Assembly (NCBI GenBank): GCA_013099015.1
Contig: CP039998.1
Span: forward strand, 62,001 to 126,000
Reading direction: 5' to 3'
Source of the DNA: Candidatus Saccharibacteria bacterium oral taxon 488
Lineage (GTDB): Bacteria; Patescibacteriota; Saccharimonadia; Saccharimonadales; Saccharimonadaceae
Length of the DNA stretch: 64,000 bases
The notes beneath the pieces were generated by a model, which saw only the letters and a program-made list of their open reading frames with translations, did not search any database and was not told the origin of the DNA. A program made the translations under genes and the position numbers. Position 1 is the stretch's first letter, and each line of letters begins with the position of its first letter. This document shows positions 1-7,383 of the stretch, piece after piece.

Positions 1-69
1 GGATAAATACGGCGGATTTTTTTGTAAAACGATTCATGCTGGAACAAGATGCGTACCGTACTCAGCAGG

Positions 70-774
70 CTAGGAAATCAGTGTACCGACTGTCTCGCCG
101 CGAGCGGCCCGGGCGATGTTGCCGTCGGTGAGCAGGTCGCAGATGACAACTGGGATGTGCTCGTCCATAGCCAGGCCGATAGCGGCCTTGTCCATGACGG
201 CGATATCGGGGTTAGTGAGGACGTCCTGGTATGATAGCTGATCAAGCTTAACAGCGTCTGGAAATCTCACCGGATCCTTATCATATACGCCGTCGACTTT
301 CGTTGTTTTGATCACAATGTCGCACTGCATCTCTAGGGCGAGGTTGAGAGCGGCGGTATCGGTAGTCAGGAAGGGCCGGCCAGTGCCGCAGGCAACGATG
401 ACGATACGGCCCTTTTTGATATGACTAAGAGCACGGCGGAAGGTGTATTGGTCGATGAATTGATTGACCTCAACAGTAGAGAGCGCGCGGGTCGGTAGGT
501 CGGCGTCATTAAAAACGTCGGCTAGAGCGATGGCGTTCATTAGAGTAGAGAGCATGCCGATATTGTGGGCTGAGACGGGCTGGATACCGTGGCCGATGAT
601 TTGGTTGCCGCGGACGTAATTACCGCCGCCAACCATGATGACGATTTCAGCGCCAGTTTTTAGTGCTGGTTTGATTTGTTCGGCGATCCAACGAGCCCGC
701 TTGGGATCAAAGCCGCTGGCGAACTCGCCCTGGAGCTGCTCGCCGGATAATTTGAGAAGGATACGTTTGGTCAT
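70..774 (-). CDS. pyrH: UMP kinase (uridylate kinase)
   Basis: Phosphorylates UMP to UDP in the cytoplasm (amino-acid-kinase fold). The 234-residue product shows the family landmarks in order: an N-terminal KLSGE phosphate-binding motif, the glycine-rich VGGGNYVRG loop, a GMLSTLMNAIAL helix and GTGRPFLTTDTAA in the UMP/ATP site. The frame stays open upstream to 1158, but that part lies antisense to orn. The ATG at 774 fits because a TGC-extended -10 box (TACACT, 781-786 on this strand) ends 6 nt before it, which predicts a leaderless mRNA. Transcribed divergently from orn. Length is normal for bacterial PyrH. Confidence 0.95.
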   Translation of the reverse strand: MTKRILLKLSGEQLQGEFASGFDPKRARWIAEQIKPALKTGAEIVIMVGGGNYVRGNQIIGHGIQPVSAHNIGMLSTLMNAIALADVFNDADLPTRALSTVEVNQFIDQYTFRRALSHIKKGRIVIVACGTGRPFLTTDTAALNLALEMQCDIVIKTTKVDGVYDKDPVRFPDAVKLDQLSYQDVLTNPDIAVMDKAAIGLAMDEHIPVVICDLLTDGNIARAARGETVGTLIS

Positions 775-817
775 GACTTTAGTGTAGCACGCTGCCAAAA
801 AGTGGTAAAATAGAAAC

Positions 818-1372
818 ATGAAAGCGAAATTCAAGCCACAACTAATTTTATGGCTGGATATGGAGATGACGGGGCTAGATCCGGTGGACGATTTTCCGAT
901 TGAGGTGGCGATGATTGTGACCGACTGGGAATTCACCGAGATTGCTCGTTTTGAGGGTGCGGCGCATTGGTGCAGCAAGAAAATGCAAGCACGATTTGAT
1001 AAGAATAAGTCGTTTTGGTACGGTGACGGTGCGGCTGCGCGTGAGCAGTTGATGGCGCAAAACAAGACTACCAAGACAGCCAAGGCGCAGCTCGAGCGCG
1101 ATATCCTAGCATTTTTGGATGAGCATTTCGATGACACACCAATTTTATTGGCGGGCAATTCGATCCATCAAGACCGGCGCTTTATTGACCATTGGTTCAA
1201 GAAATTTTCGAAACGCCTCCACTACCGGATGCTGGATGTCAGTGCTTGGAAAGTGGTGTTTGAGGGCAAGTACGGCAAAAAGTTTGCTAAACCAGAGGAT
1301 CATCGGGCGCTGGAGGATATTCGCGGTAGTATTCAAGAATTACAATATTATTTGAAGAAAGTGAAGAACTAG
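818..1372 (+). CDS. orn: Oligoribonuclease (DEDDh 3'-5' exonuclease)
   Basis: Degrades 2-5 nt RNA fragments to mononucleotides. The 184-residue protein has the DEDDh signature: LDMEMTGLD (Asp and Glu of Exo I), the Exo II Asp in HQDRRF, and the Exo III His/Asp pair in HRALEDI. Length matches the family (about 180 aa). The start ATG follows a TAAAAT -10 box (806-811) by 6 nt with no Shine-Dalgarno, so a leaderless transcript is inferred. It diverges from pyrH with 43 nt between start codons, which must hold both promoters. Confidence 0.95.
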   Translation: MKAKFKPQLILWLDMEMTGLDPVDDFPIEVAMIVTDWEFTEIARFEGAAHWCSKKMQARFDKNKSFWYGDGAAAREQLMAQNKTTKTAKAQLERDILAFLDEHFDDTPILLAGNSIHQDRRFIDHWFKKFSKRLHYRMLDVSAWKVVFEGKYGKKFAKPEDHRALEDIRGSIQELQYYLKKVKN

Positions 1373-1408
1373 GTCTACCAGCTGGCATATTCATGGTCGC
1401 TGAGTTAT

Positions 1409-1435
1409 TTGACAAGAGTGTACTTATCTGATAAT
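1409..1435 (+). promoter_or_regulatory. Promoter of the TPR-like gene
   Basis: TTGACA (1409-1414) and GATAAT (1430-1435) are separated by 15 nt, slightly short, with a TG upstream of the -10. Transcription would start near 1442, giving a leader of about 20 nt that carries the AAGGAG site of the next gene. Confidence 0.5.
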
Positions 1436-1460
1436 CTCCTGATAAAAGGAGTTGACGAAA

Positions 1461-2174
1461 ATGTGTGCAATGAGTTCTGAGCTACAGCAATATATGACCG
1501 GGCTAACGAATGAGATTTCGCGCGGTCATTTTGATGAGGCTGTGCGGCTTGGCGAGAATGCGCTGGCAACGGAGGAGTTGCATGGCGGGGGTAACGAGCC
1601 GCTGCTAGGGGAGGTATATCGCAATATGGCCGCCGCGAGCGATCGCTTGGGTCAAACTGACGCGGCGCTCAACTATATTGATCAGGCATATGATATTCAC
1701 GATACAGCGGTCAATGAGAATTCTGGAGTTGAGACGCTACGCGAGCGGTCGGCCACGGCATCGTATGTTGGTGTGTTTGCTTTAAGGGCGTATCTGTTAG
1801 CGGAGGGTCGGGATGAAGCGTTGGCAGATAAGGCGCGGCTCATGACGCGGCAGGCCGAGCAGGACATGGCACAAGTAAATCAGCTTTCTAAAGAAGAGGA
1901 CGCTGACCAGTATGAAATAAATATGGTATCTCGCTGGAGTATGATTGAAAGTCTAGTGGGTGACAAGCAGCGAGGCTTGGCGCTGGCGGGCCGGGCAATC
2001 CGATTAGCGCGGCAATCAGAGCGGGATCAACAAAAGGGTTTGACAAGGCGAGATATTCTCAGGGCGCGAACACGAGCGGCGCTTCGCGGTATGGCGGCTG
2101 TGGCGGTGAATGCCGCGAGTCGATTTGGCGCGACGCGGGACATTGCTGAGAAAATTGCTCTTAAGACGCTGTGA
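1461..2174 (+). CDS. TPR-like helical protein of unknown function
   Basis: No family recognised with certainty. The 237-residue protein is predicted to be mostly alpha-helical, with a tetratricopeptide-like segment around residues 50-85 (a LLGEVYRNMAAASDRLG type helix followed by ALNYIDQAYDI). This suggests a protein-interaction scaffold. No signal peptide or membrane segment is visible. The start was placed at ATG 1461 instead of the in-frame TTG at 1452, because AAGGAG (1446-1451) lies 9 nt before the ATG and abuts the TTG. An in-frame ATG three codons later is also possible. Confidence 0.6.
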   Translation: MCAMSSELQQYMTGLTNEISRGHFDEAVRLGENALATEELHGGGNEPLLGEVYRNMAAASDRLGQTDAALNYIDQAYDIHDTAVNENSGVETLRERSATASYVGVFALRAYLLAEGRDEALADKARLMTRQAEQDMAQVNQLSKEEDADQYEINMVSRWSMIESLVGDKQRGLALAGRAIRLARQSERDQQKGLTRRDILRARTRAALRGMAAVAVNAASRFGATRDIAEKIALKTL

Positions 2175-2189
2175 TTGTATACTGAGAGT

Positions 2190-2525
2190 ATGACCCATAA
2201 ACAATTTGAAGAGTTTATCCTCAGTTTGCCCGGTGTGTGGCTGGATTATCCGTTTGGCGAGGATGTTGCGGTGTATAAGTTTGGCAAGAGTAATGACGGT
2301 GCGGGGAAAATGGTAGCATTAGTGGCGGAAGGCTCAAAGCCGCTCAGGGTCAGTCTGAAATGTGATCCGTTATTGGCTGAGAATTTGCGGGAAAAATACG
2401 AAACAGTGCTACCGGGCTATCACCTCAATAAGAAGCATTGGAATACCATCATTTGTTCGGGACAATTGAGTGATGAAGAAATTTTTGATTTGGCGCGGCT
2501 AAGTTATCAGCTGGTGGCGGAGTAA
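2190..2525 (+). CDS. MmcQ/YjbR family DNA-binding-like protein
   Basis: A 111-residue protein matching the MmcQ/YjbR (CyaY-like fold) family: an N-terminal FILSLPGVWLDYPFGEDVAVYKF block, a central KPLRVSLKCDP segment and GYHLNKKHWNTI near the C-terminus are typical. The family has a double-wing DNA-binding-like fold and no settled function. It starts at ATG 2190, 15 nt after the TPR-like gene stops. An in-frame TTG at 2175 has no ribosome site. TACTGA lies just upstream, so the mRNA may start close to the ATG. Confidence 0.8.
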   Translation: MTHKQFEEFILSLPGVWLDYPFGEDVAVYKFGKSNDGAGKMVALVAEGSKPLRVSLKCDPLLAENLREKYETVLPGYHLNKKHWNTIICSGQLSDEEIFDLARLSYQLVAE

Positions 2526-2598
2526 GTAAGGCAGCAGGGGTTAATCGCTGAGAAAAGTAGCGCTGATTTGTTCCAGCTGGTGACAGAGTGAATAAAAC

Positions 2599-3219
2599 TT
2601 ATGATTTTTCCGAATCACCGGTGATCGCCATGAGCTGTTTACGCACGTTGGTGAGGTCGGAAATAGTTTTTTCGAGAAATTCAATTGTACTCTTGCTGCG
2701 CGAGCCCTCCTTGATGCGATTCATCATCAACAGCGTATCAGCCAGCTCGGTATTCATGGTGTAGGCATAGGTGTTGTCGAGGTCGGCGTTGAGATAGGCC
2801 TCCTCAAATTTTTCCTCGAGTTTTGTTGGTGGGTCGAGCGCGGTGATGTTTTTGAGGTCTTTTTTGACGTCGATATTCTGGGCGGCGGCCAGTGTTTCGA
2901 TGGACTTATTGGCAGTGGTGAGTACGGCCGTGAGCGAGCTATTGGCGTCTTGGAGTTGGCTGGATTTGAGGCGGGAAGTAAATTTCTCGGAGACGGTTTG
3001 GAGTTTTTGTAGACGAGCAATGAGATTATTTAATGAGGGGCCGCGGGAGGCGTTTTGGGCGGCGTTGATGATAAAGACCAGACCGAGCAGTCCGATGATA
3101 CCGAGAACGAGCAAGATAATCTTTGACTTTTTATCAAAGCCTTGCGGCGCTGGCGGTGCAGAAATTTGATTGAGATAATCGATACCGGTTGGCACGTCAT
3201 AGTCATTGTGTGGCTGCAT
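2599..3219 (-). CDS. Single-pass membrane protein, unknown
   Basis: A 206-residue protein with a short N-terminal cytoplasmic stretch, one strong hydrophobic helix (about residues 31-52, ILLVLGIIGLLGLVFII) and a long helical C-terminal part with likely coiled coils. No family recognised. The start is the ATG at 3219: the TGC-extended -10 TTTAAT (3226-3231 on this strand) ends 6 nt before it, so the transcript should be leaderless. The frame is open further upstream, but that would run into dnaG and past the promoter. Divergent from dnaG. It resembles in layout the other anchored proteins at 21806 and 9965. Confidence 0.65.
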   Translation of the reverse strand: MQPHNDYDVPTGIDYLNQISAPPAPQGFDKKSKIILLVLGIIGLLGLVFIINAAQNASRGPSLNNLIARLQKLQTVSEKFTSRLKSSQLQDANSSLTAVLTTANKSIETLAAAQNIDVKKDLKNITALDPPTKLEEKFEEAYLNADLDNTYAYTMNTELADTLLMMNRIKEGSRSKSTIEFLEKTISDLTNVRKQLMAITGDSEKS

Positions 3220-3260
3220 ATACCCATTAAAGCATAAACAACAACAGAGGTAAAGAGTGA

Positions 3261-3273
3261 TATAATAAAAATC
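3261..3273 (+). promoter_or_regulatory. Leaderless promoter of dnaG-rpoD
   Basis: TATAAT at 3261-3266, preceded by TGA, ends 7 nt before the dnaG ATG. No Shine-Dalgarno site lies between them, so transcription probably begins at or next to the start codon. Confidence 0.7.
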
Positions 3274-5007
3274 ATGAATGATGCCAAGGAAGAAGTGCGG
3301 GCGCGGCTGAATATTGAGGATGTGATCGGTGAATATGTTCAGCTGAAGCGGGCGGGCCGTAACCTGAAGGGGCTGAGTCCGTTTACCGATGAGCGGACTC
3401 CAAGTTTTATGGTGAGTCCGGAAAAACAGATTTGGCATGATTTTTCTTCGGGTAAGGGTGGCGATATTTTTACGTTCGTGATGCTGGTGGAGGGGATGGA
3501 TTTTCGCCAGTCACTGGAGCATTTGGCGCGCAAGGCGGGCGTAGATTTGAGTTTGTTTTCTCATGGTGATGGACGGACGGCCAAACGGCGGGCGCGGGCG
3601 CGGGAAGCGCTGAAATTGGCGGCGAATTTTTATCAGCAAAATTTGGTGAAAAATTCGGCGGCACTGGAATACGCGGTGAAAAAACGGCGGCTGAATCGGC
3701 AGACGATCGGTGATTTTGTCATTGGCTATGCGCCGGATCAGGGCGATGCGCTGACCAAAGCGCTGGAGAAGCGGGGGTTTTCGCGCCGAGAACTGGCTGA
3801 TGCGGGGCTGGTGAATCGGTTTGGCGGCGACTTGTTTCGGGGGCGGATGATGGTGGCCTTGAGCGACGGCAGCGGCGAGGTGGTTGGCTTTACGGGGCGA
3901 ATTATTCGTGATGACCCCAGGGCGCCAAAGTATCTGAATACGCCGCAGACACTGCTATTTGATAAATCGCGCCATATTTTTGGGCTGTATCAGGCGAAAG
4001 AGGCGATTCGTAAAAGCGACGCGGCGGTGATTGTCGAGGGGAATTTGGATGTGGTTAGTAGCCATCAAGCTGGCATTAAAAACGTAGTGGCGACGGCGGG
4101 GACAGCGATGACACTGCAACATCTGAAGGCGCTGAGCCGGTTGGCGGGGCGGATTCGTTTGGCGTTTGATGGCGACCGGGCGGGCGTGAGCGCAACGGAG
4201 CGGGCGATCAATTTGGCGCAGGAAATTAGTGTGGAATTAGAGGTGGTGAGCCTGCCGGATGACGTAAAAGATCCAGACGAATTGATCCAAAAAGACGTAG
4301 CGTTATGGCAAGCGGCGGTTGAGCGGGCGCAGCCGGCGGTGGACTGGGTGATCGCTCGGCACGCCGAGATGGAAGATTTGGCGACGGCCGAAGGCAAGCG
4401 GCGGTTTTCGACAACTGCACTGAGAATCGTGCGCGGCCTAAAAGATCCGGTGGAACAAGAGCATTATTTGACGGTGATTTCTAAAGAAACTGGCGCTAGC
4501 CTCGCGGCCTTGCGGGCAAAGCTTGGCGCTGAGAGATCAACGCCGCCTGCTCAGCTCAAAAAACCAAAGGTTGAAAAGGTGACTCCAGGTAAACCTCGTG
4601 ATGAATTAGCGGACATCATCGTTGGTCTAGCGCTCAGTCAGCCGTCGACCCGGCGCTGGGTTGGGGCGCTTGAGGCGGCAAGCTTGGATGAGCCAGCTCG
4701 AGCAGTGGTGACGGCGCTGCAAGCTGAGCCGCTACTTGATCGAGAAAAGTTGCCACGCCCCTTGCAAAAATTTGAGCAGTATGTGAAAATAGTACAGTTA
4801 AAAAGTGAACGCCGCTACATGGACTGGGAACCAGAAGCTCTGGACAGTGAAATGGCGCGTTTGGTAAAGCAATTGATACGTAAACACCGCGACACAAAAA
4901 AACAACAATTATTAGAAGATTTGCGTGAGGCTGAGGAGCTCAGCGATGAGGCGCGGGCGCGCATCTTGCGGCAGCAGCTGAACGCACTGATTAAGGAGAA
5001 TGCGTGA
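3274..5007 (+). CDS. dnaG: DNA primase with a zinc-ligand-less CHC2-type domain
   Basis: Makes RNA primers for replication. The 577-residue protein has an N-terminal CHC2-type domain (residues 1-100), a TOPRIM core with the acidic [10 protein letters not shown] and FDGDRAG motifs (about 250-310), and a C-terminal helicase-binding region. The fold-defining text of the zinc domain is kept ([30 protein letters not shown]), but the four expected ligands C-H-C-C are Ser35, Thr38, Asp56 and Ser59, so zinc binding is unlikely. It starts at ATG 3274, 7 nt after a TATAAT. Its stop overlaps the rpoD start by 4 nt, forming a classic primase-sigma operon. Confidence 0.95.
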   Translation: MNDAKEEVRARLNIEDVIGEYVQLKRAGRNLKGLSPFTDERTPSFMVSPEKQIWHDFSSGKGGDIFTFVMLVEGMDFRQSLEHLARKAGVDLSLFSHGDGRTAKRRARAREALKLAANFYQQNLVKNSAALEYAVKKRRLNRQTIGDFVIGYAPDQGDALTKALEKRGFSRRELADAGLVNRFGGDLFRGRMMVALSDGSGEVVGFTGRIIRDDPRAPKYLNTPQTLLFDKSRHIFGLYQAKEAIRKSDAAVIVEGNLDVVSSHQAGIKNVVATAGTAMTLQHLKALSRLAGRIRLAFDGDRAGVSATERAINLAQEISVELEVVSLPDDVKDPDELIQKDVALWQAAVERAQPAVDWVIARHAEMEDLATAEGKRRFSTTALRIVRGLKDPVEQEHYLTVISKETGASLAALRAKLGAERSTPPAQLKKPKVEKVTPGKPRDELADIIVGLALSQPSTRRWVGALEAASLDEPARAVVTALQAEPLLDREKLPRPLQKFEQYVKIVQLKSERRYMDWEPEALDSEMARLVKQLIRKHRDTKKQQLLEDLREAEELSDEARARILRQQLNALIKENA

Positions 5008-5969
5008 ACAACGACCAGCAATACACCCCGACCAATGACGATCCACTTGAGCCAGATTTGACGGCGGTACATGATGACGAGGAGATAGAAGATCTCGAGG
5101 CGTTGAGCGCTGGCCAGTATCTGGATGACATTTCGGACGATTCGGTGCGGTTGTATCTGCGTGAGATTGGTAAAATCCCGCTGTTAAGCTCGGACGAGGA
5201 AATGGAGCTGGCACGGCGGATCATTGAGGGCGATAAGAAGGCCAAGGACAAGATGGCCGAGGCGAACATGCGTTTGGTGGTGTCGATCGCCAAGCGGTAT
5301 TCGGGCCGTGGGTTGGATTTTCTGGACTTGATCCAGGAGGGCAATACTGGCTTGCTGCGCGCCGTGGAGAAGTTTGATCCGGACAAGGGCTTTAAGTTTT
5401 CGACCTACGCGACGTGGTGGATTCGCCAGGCGATTACCCGGGCGATCGCTGATCAGGCGCGGACGATTCGCATCCCCGTACATATGATCGAGACAATTAA
5501 CAAGCTGGTGCGGACGCAGCGACGGCTTACTCAGGAGCTGAACCGCGAGCCAACAATAGAAGAACTGTCCAAGGAAATGGACATGGAGCCAGAAAAAATT
5601 GAGTACATCAATAAAATTCGGCAAGAGACGTCGAGTTTGGATGCTGGCATCGGGCGTGATGGTGACGAGGAAGATTCGGTGCTGGGTGATTTCATCGAGG
5701 ATGAAGATACGATTTCGCCAGAAGAATCAGCGACTAATCAGCTGTTGAAGGAAAAGGTCGCCGAGGTGCTGTCGAGCCTGTCTGATCGCGAGCAAAAGAT
5801 TGTGCGTATGCGGTTCGGGCTGGACAATGGCGGCAAAAGCCATACGCTCGAGGAAGTCGGCCAACAATTTGCCGTGACGCGTGAACGAATTCGTCAGATT
5901 GAAGCGAAGGCTTTGGCGAAGCTGAGGAAGCACAAAGATGCTAAGAAGTTGTATGAGTATTTGAGCTAA
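5004..5969 (+). CDS. rpoD: Primary RNA polymerase sigma factor (sigma-70/RpoD)
   Basis: Directs RNA polymerase to housekeeping promoters. The 321-residue protein has region 1.2 ([16 protein letters not shown]), regions 2.1-2.4 ([49 protein letters not shown]), region 3 and region 4.2 ([21 protein letters not shown]). It lacks a long region 1.1, giving a short RpoD of SigA type. The start is GTG 5004, with AAGGAGA at 4993-4999, overlapping the dnaG stop as GTGA. It is the likely reader of the TATAAT boxes across this window. The stop lies 3 nt from the convergent gene at 5973. Confidence 0.97.
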   Translation: MNNDQQYTPTNDDPLEPDLTAVHDDEEIEDLEALSAGQYLDDISDDSVRLYLREIGKIPLLSSDEEMELARRIIEGDKKAKDKMAEANMRLVVSIAKRYSGRGLDFLDLIQEGNTGLLRAVEKFDPDKGFKFSTYATWWIRQAITRAIADQARTIRIPVHMIETINKLVRTQRRLTQELNREPTIEELSKEMDMEPEKIEYINKIRQETSSLDAGIGRDGDEEDSVLGDFIEDEDTISPEESATNQLLKEKVAEVLSSLSDREQKIVRMRFGLDNGGKSHTLEEVGQQFAVTRERIRQIEAKALAKLRKHKDAKKLYEYLS

Positions 5970-5972
5970 CTA

Positions 5973-6239
5973 TCATTCTTGCCGCTGCTTAGCTACTGCT
6001 TTTTCGCGGACTAATGTGTACTCTGTGGACGGGACTTTTCGTAGATCCAGTGGTGGTACACCTCCTGTCTCTACTGGCTTCGTGAAAGAACGGGATTCCA
6101 TGGGCGGTGTTTGACTTGACTGGTCAGCTTCGCCGCTGCTTACCTGCACGGTGGTGTCGCCTATACTTCGCACCTTTTTCTCCGGGAGTGGTTCGGCGTT
6201 TAATGTTTGCTCGGGTGTAGGTAGTTCTGCTTTGCTCAT
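5973..6239 (-). CDS. Small disordered protein, unknown
   Basis: An 88-residue protein rich in Pro, Glu, Ser, Thr and Lys with no hydrophobic core, probably intrinsically disordered. No family recognised. The call rests on its promoter more than its sequence: TTGCAT (6270-6275), 17 nt spacing and a TGC-extended TATAAT (6247-6252) end 7 nt before ATG 6239 on the minus strand, one of the best promoters in the window. Its size and character resemble the protein at 7015-7293, although the two share no clear sequence. Confidence 0.55.
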   Translation of the reverse strand: MSKAELPTPEQTLNAEPLPEKKVRSIGDTTVQVSSGEADQSSQTPPMESRSFTKPVETGGVPPLDLRKVPSTEYTLVREKAVAKQRQE

Positions 6240-6246
6240 GAACCAA

Positions 6247-6275
6247 ATTATAGCATATAGCATACTTTTATGCAA
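6247..6275 (-). promoter_or_regulatory. Consensus promoter, leaderless type
   Basis: Minus-strand TTGCAT (6270-6275), a 17-nt spacer ending in TGC, then TATAAT (6247-6252). The -10 ends 7 nt from the ATG at 6239. Confidence 0.8.
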
Positions 6276-6309
6276 GTATGAGCGATACAATGATATCCTT
6301 TCACAGGGC

Positions 6310-6903
6310 TTAGCACTGTTCAGGTGCCTTGCAAAAATGCTCGTGGTGAGTGACGGCCTCCAGCTGCGCGTATAGCTCGTCCAGTCCGCGGTCGTTTGTC
6401 ACGAAATAGTCGGCAATGGCGATTGGCCCGCCTTTTTCCAAATTTTCAATTTCCGACCAATCACGTTGGTCAACTTCGCGTGGCTGCATCGGCCGCTCGG
6501 GGCGTTTGGCCATGCGTTGATAGCGCAGGTGTTTTGGTGTGACAACGGCGATGACGGACATCTGACCAGGGAATTCGTGCTTGAGGATTTTATATTCACT
6601 CCAGGTGTACAAACCGTCCAGGACGATGAGTTTTTGACCAGCGTCAATCAAGTCATGCGCGGATTTGACAACGCGCTTGACCACGAAATCTTTGCCTTCG
6701 CGTCGGCGAATTTCCTCGCGGAATTTTTGTTGATTATCCCACGTTGGTTCAATGCCGGCCTCTTCCATGGCTTTGTAGATGATGCCACCAAAGTAAATTT
6801 TTGGAATGCCCTTTTTGGTGAAATATTCGACCGCCGAACTTTTGCCGCTGCCGGCCAGACCGACCAGGGCGATGATTTTGCAGCTATGTTCGCTTGTACT
6901 CAT
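6310..6903 (-). CDS. P-loop nucleotide kinase (dephospho-CoA kinase/NMP kinase-like)
   Basis: A 197-residue P-loop kinase with Walker A GLAGSGKSS at residues 15-23. A later LIVLDGLYTWSEY segment resembles Walker B, followed by a lid-like basic region (RYQRMAKRPERPM). The overall pattern is closest to dephospho-CoA kinase or the archaeal-type UPF0200/adenylate-kinase relatives, and the exact substrate cannot be told from the sequence. The start is ATG 6903. TACAAT (6911-6916 on this strand) ends 7 nt upstream, so the transcript is likely leaderless. It faces away from the polA region and stands alone. Confidence 0.7.
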   Translation of the reverse strand: MSTSEHSCKIIALVGLAGSGKSSAVEYFTKKGIPKIYFGGIIYKAMEEAGIEPTWDNQQKFREEIRRREGKDFVVKRVVKSAHDLIDAGQKLIVLDGLYTWSEYKILKHEFPGQMSVIAVVTPKHLRYQRMAKRPERPMQPREVDQRDWSEIENLEKGGPIAIADYFVTNDRGLDELYAQLEAVTHHEHFCKAPEQC

Positions 6904-7014
6904 GGGGATTATTGTAACAACTTCTTAGCCGGTTGGCAAACGGGTGTAGCTATTGGCCGGCTACACTGATCTTTTATGAGCTGCTCGTCGCCTGCCGGAT
7001 TATTAATTAGTTGA

Positions 7015-7293
7015 CTATTTAGATCCCTGAGGATCTTCAAGATCATGAAGGTCGTTCGTGTACACGGCTTGCTCTGCGGCTGCCAGCCTAGCAGCATTTT
7101 GATCTACATGGGTGGGCTGCATCAAATCTTCGATATCGACACCATCAAGGCTGTCCTTGCGTTTCTTTGTATATTGACCGTCTGGTTGGGCAGCCTCCAG
7201 GGCAACCTTGCCAAGATCTTGAGACGAACCTTTCGTGCGATCTCCGGTTTCTATTGTTTGTCTTTGTGGTAATGTATCTTTACTATCTTCCAT
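7015..7293 (-). CDS. Small hydrophilic protein, unknown
   Basis: A 92-residue highly charged protein without membrane segments; no family recognised. The start was placed at ATG 7293, because a TGC-extended TAGAAT (7301-7306 on this strand) lies exactly 7 nt upstream, the same geometry as its neighbours. Starting further upstream would place the promoter inside the gene. It is divergent from polA. A weak candidate for a disordered regulator or structural protein. Confidence 0.55.
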   Translation of the reverse strand: MEDSKDTLPQRQTIETGDRTKGSSQDLGKVALEAAQPDGQYTKKRKDSLDGVDIEDLMQPTHVDQNAARLAAAEQAVYTNDLHDLEDPQGSK

Positions 7294-7383
7294 GGTAATT
7301 ATTCTAGCATATAATTTAACTTTTTGCAAGTATATACGGTAAGCCTTATGAGGCTAGGGCTAGACTTTGATATAATTAAATAT

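Noticed and set aside
1..69. Possible gene fragments at the left edge: a + frame open from the edge to 131 and a minus-strand ATG at 37.
   Set aside because: Neither shows a recognisable motif or ribosome site, and the + frame runs into the 3' end of pyrH. Too short to decide.
775..1158. N-terminal extension of pyrH up to 1158 on the minus strand.
   Set aside because: It is antisense to orn, lies beyond the pyrH promoter and matches nothing in UMP kinases.
3274..5969. UGA read as glycine (Gracilibacteria/SR1 code).
   Set aside because: Several conserved genes stop properly at TGA (dnaG, pilM, pilO), and no conserved protein needs an in-frame TGA.
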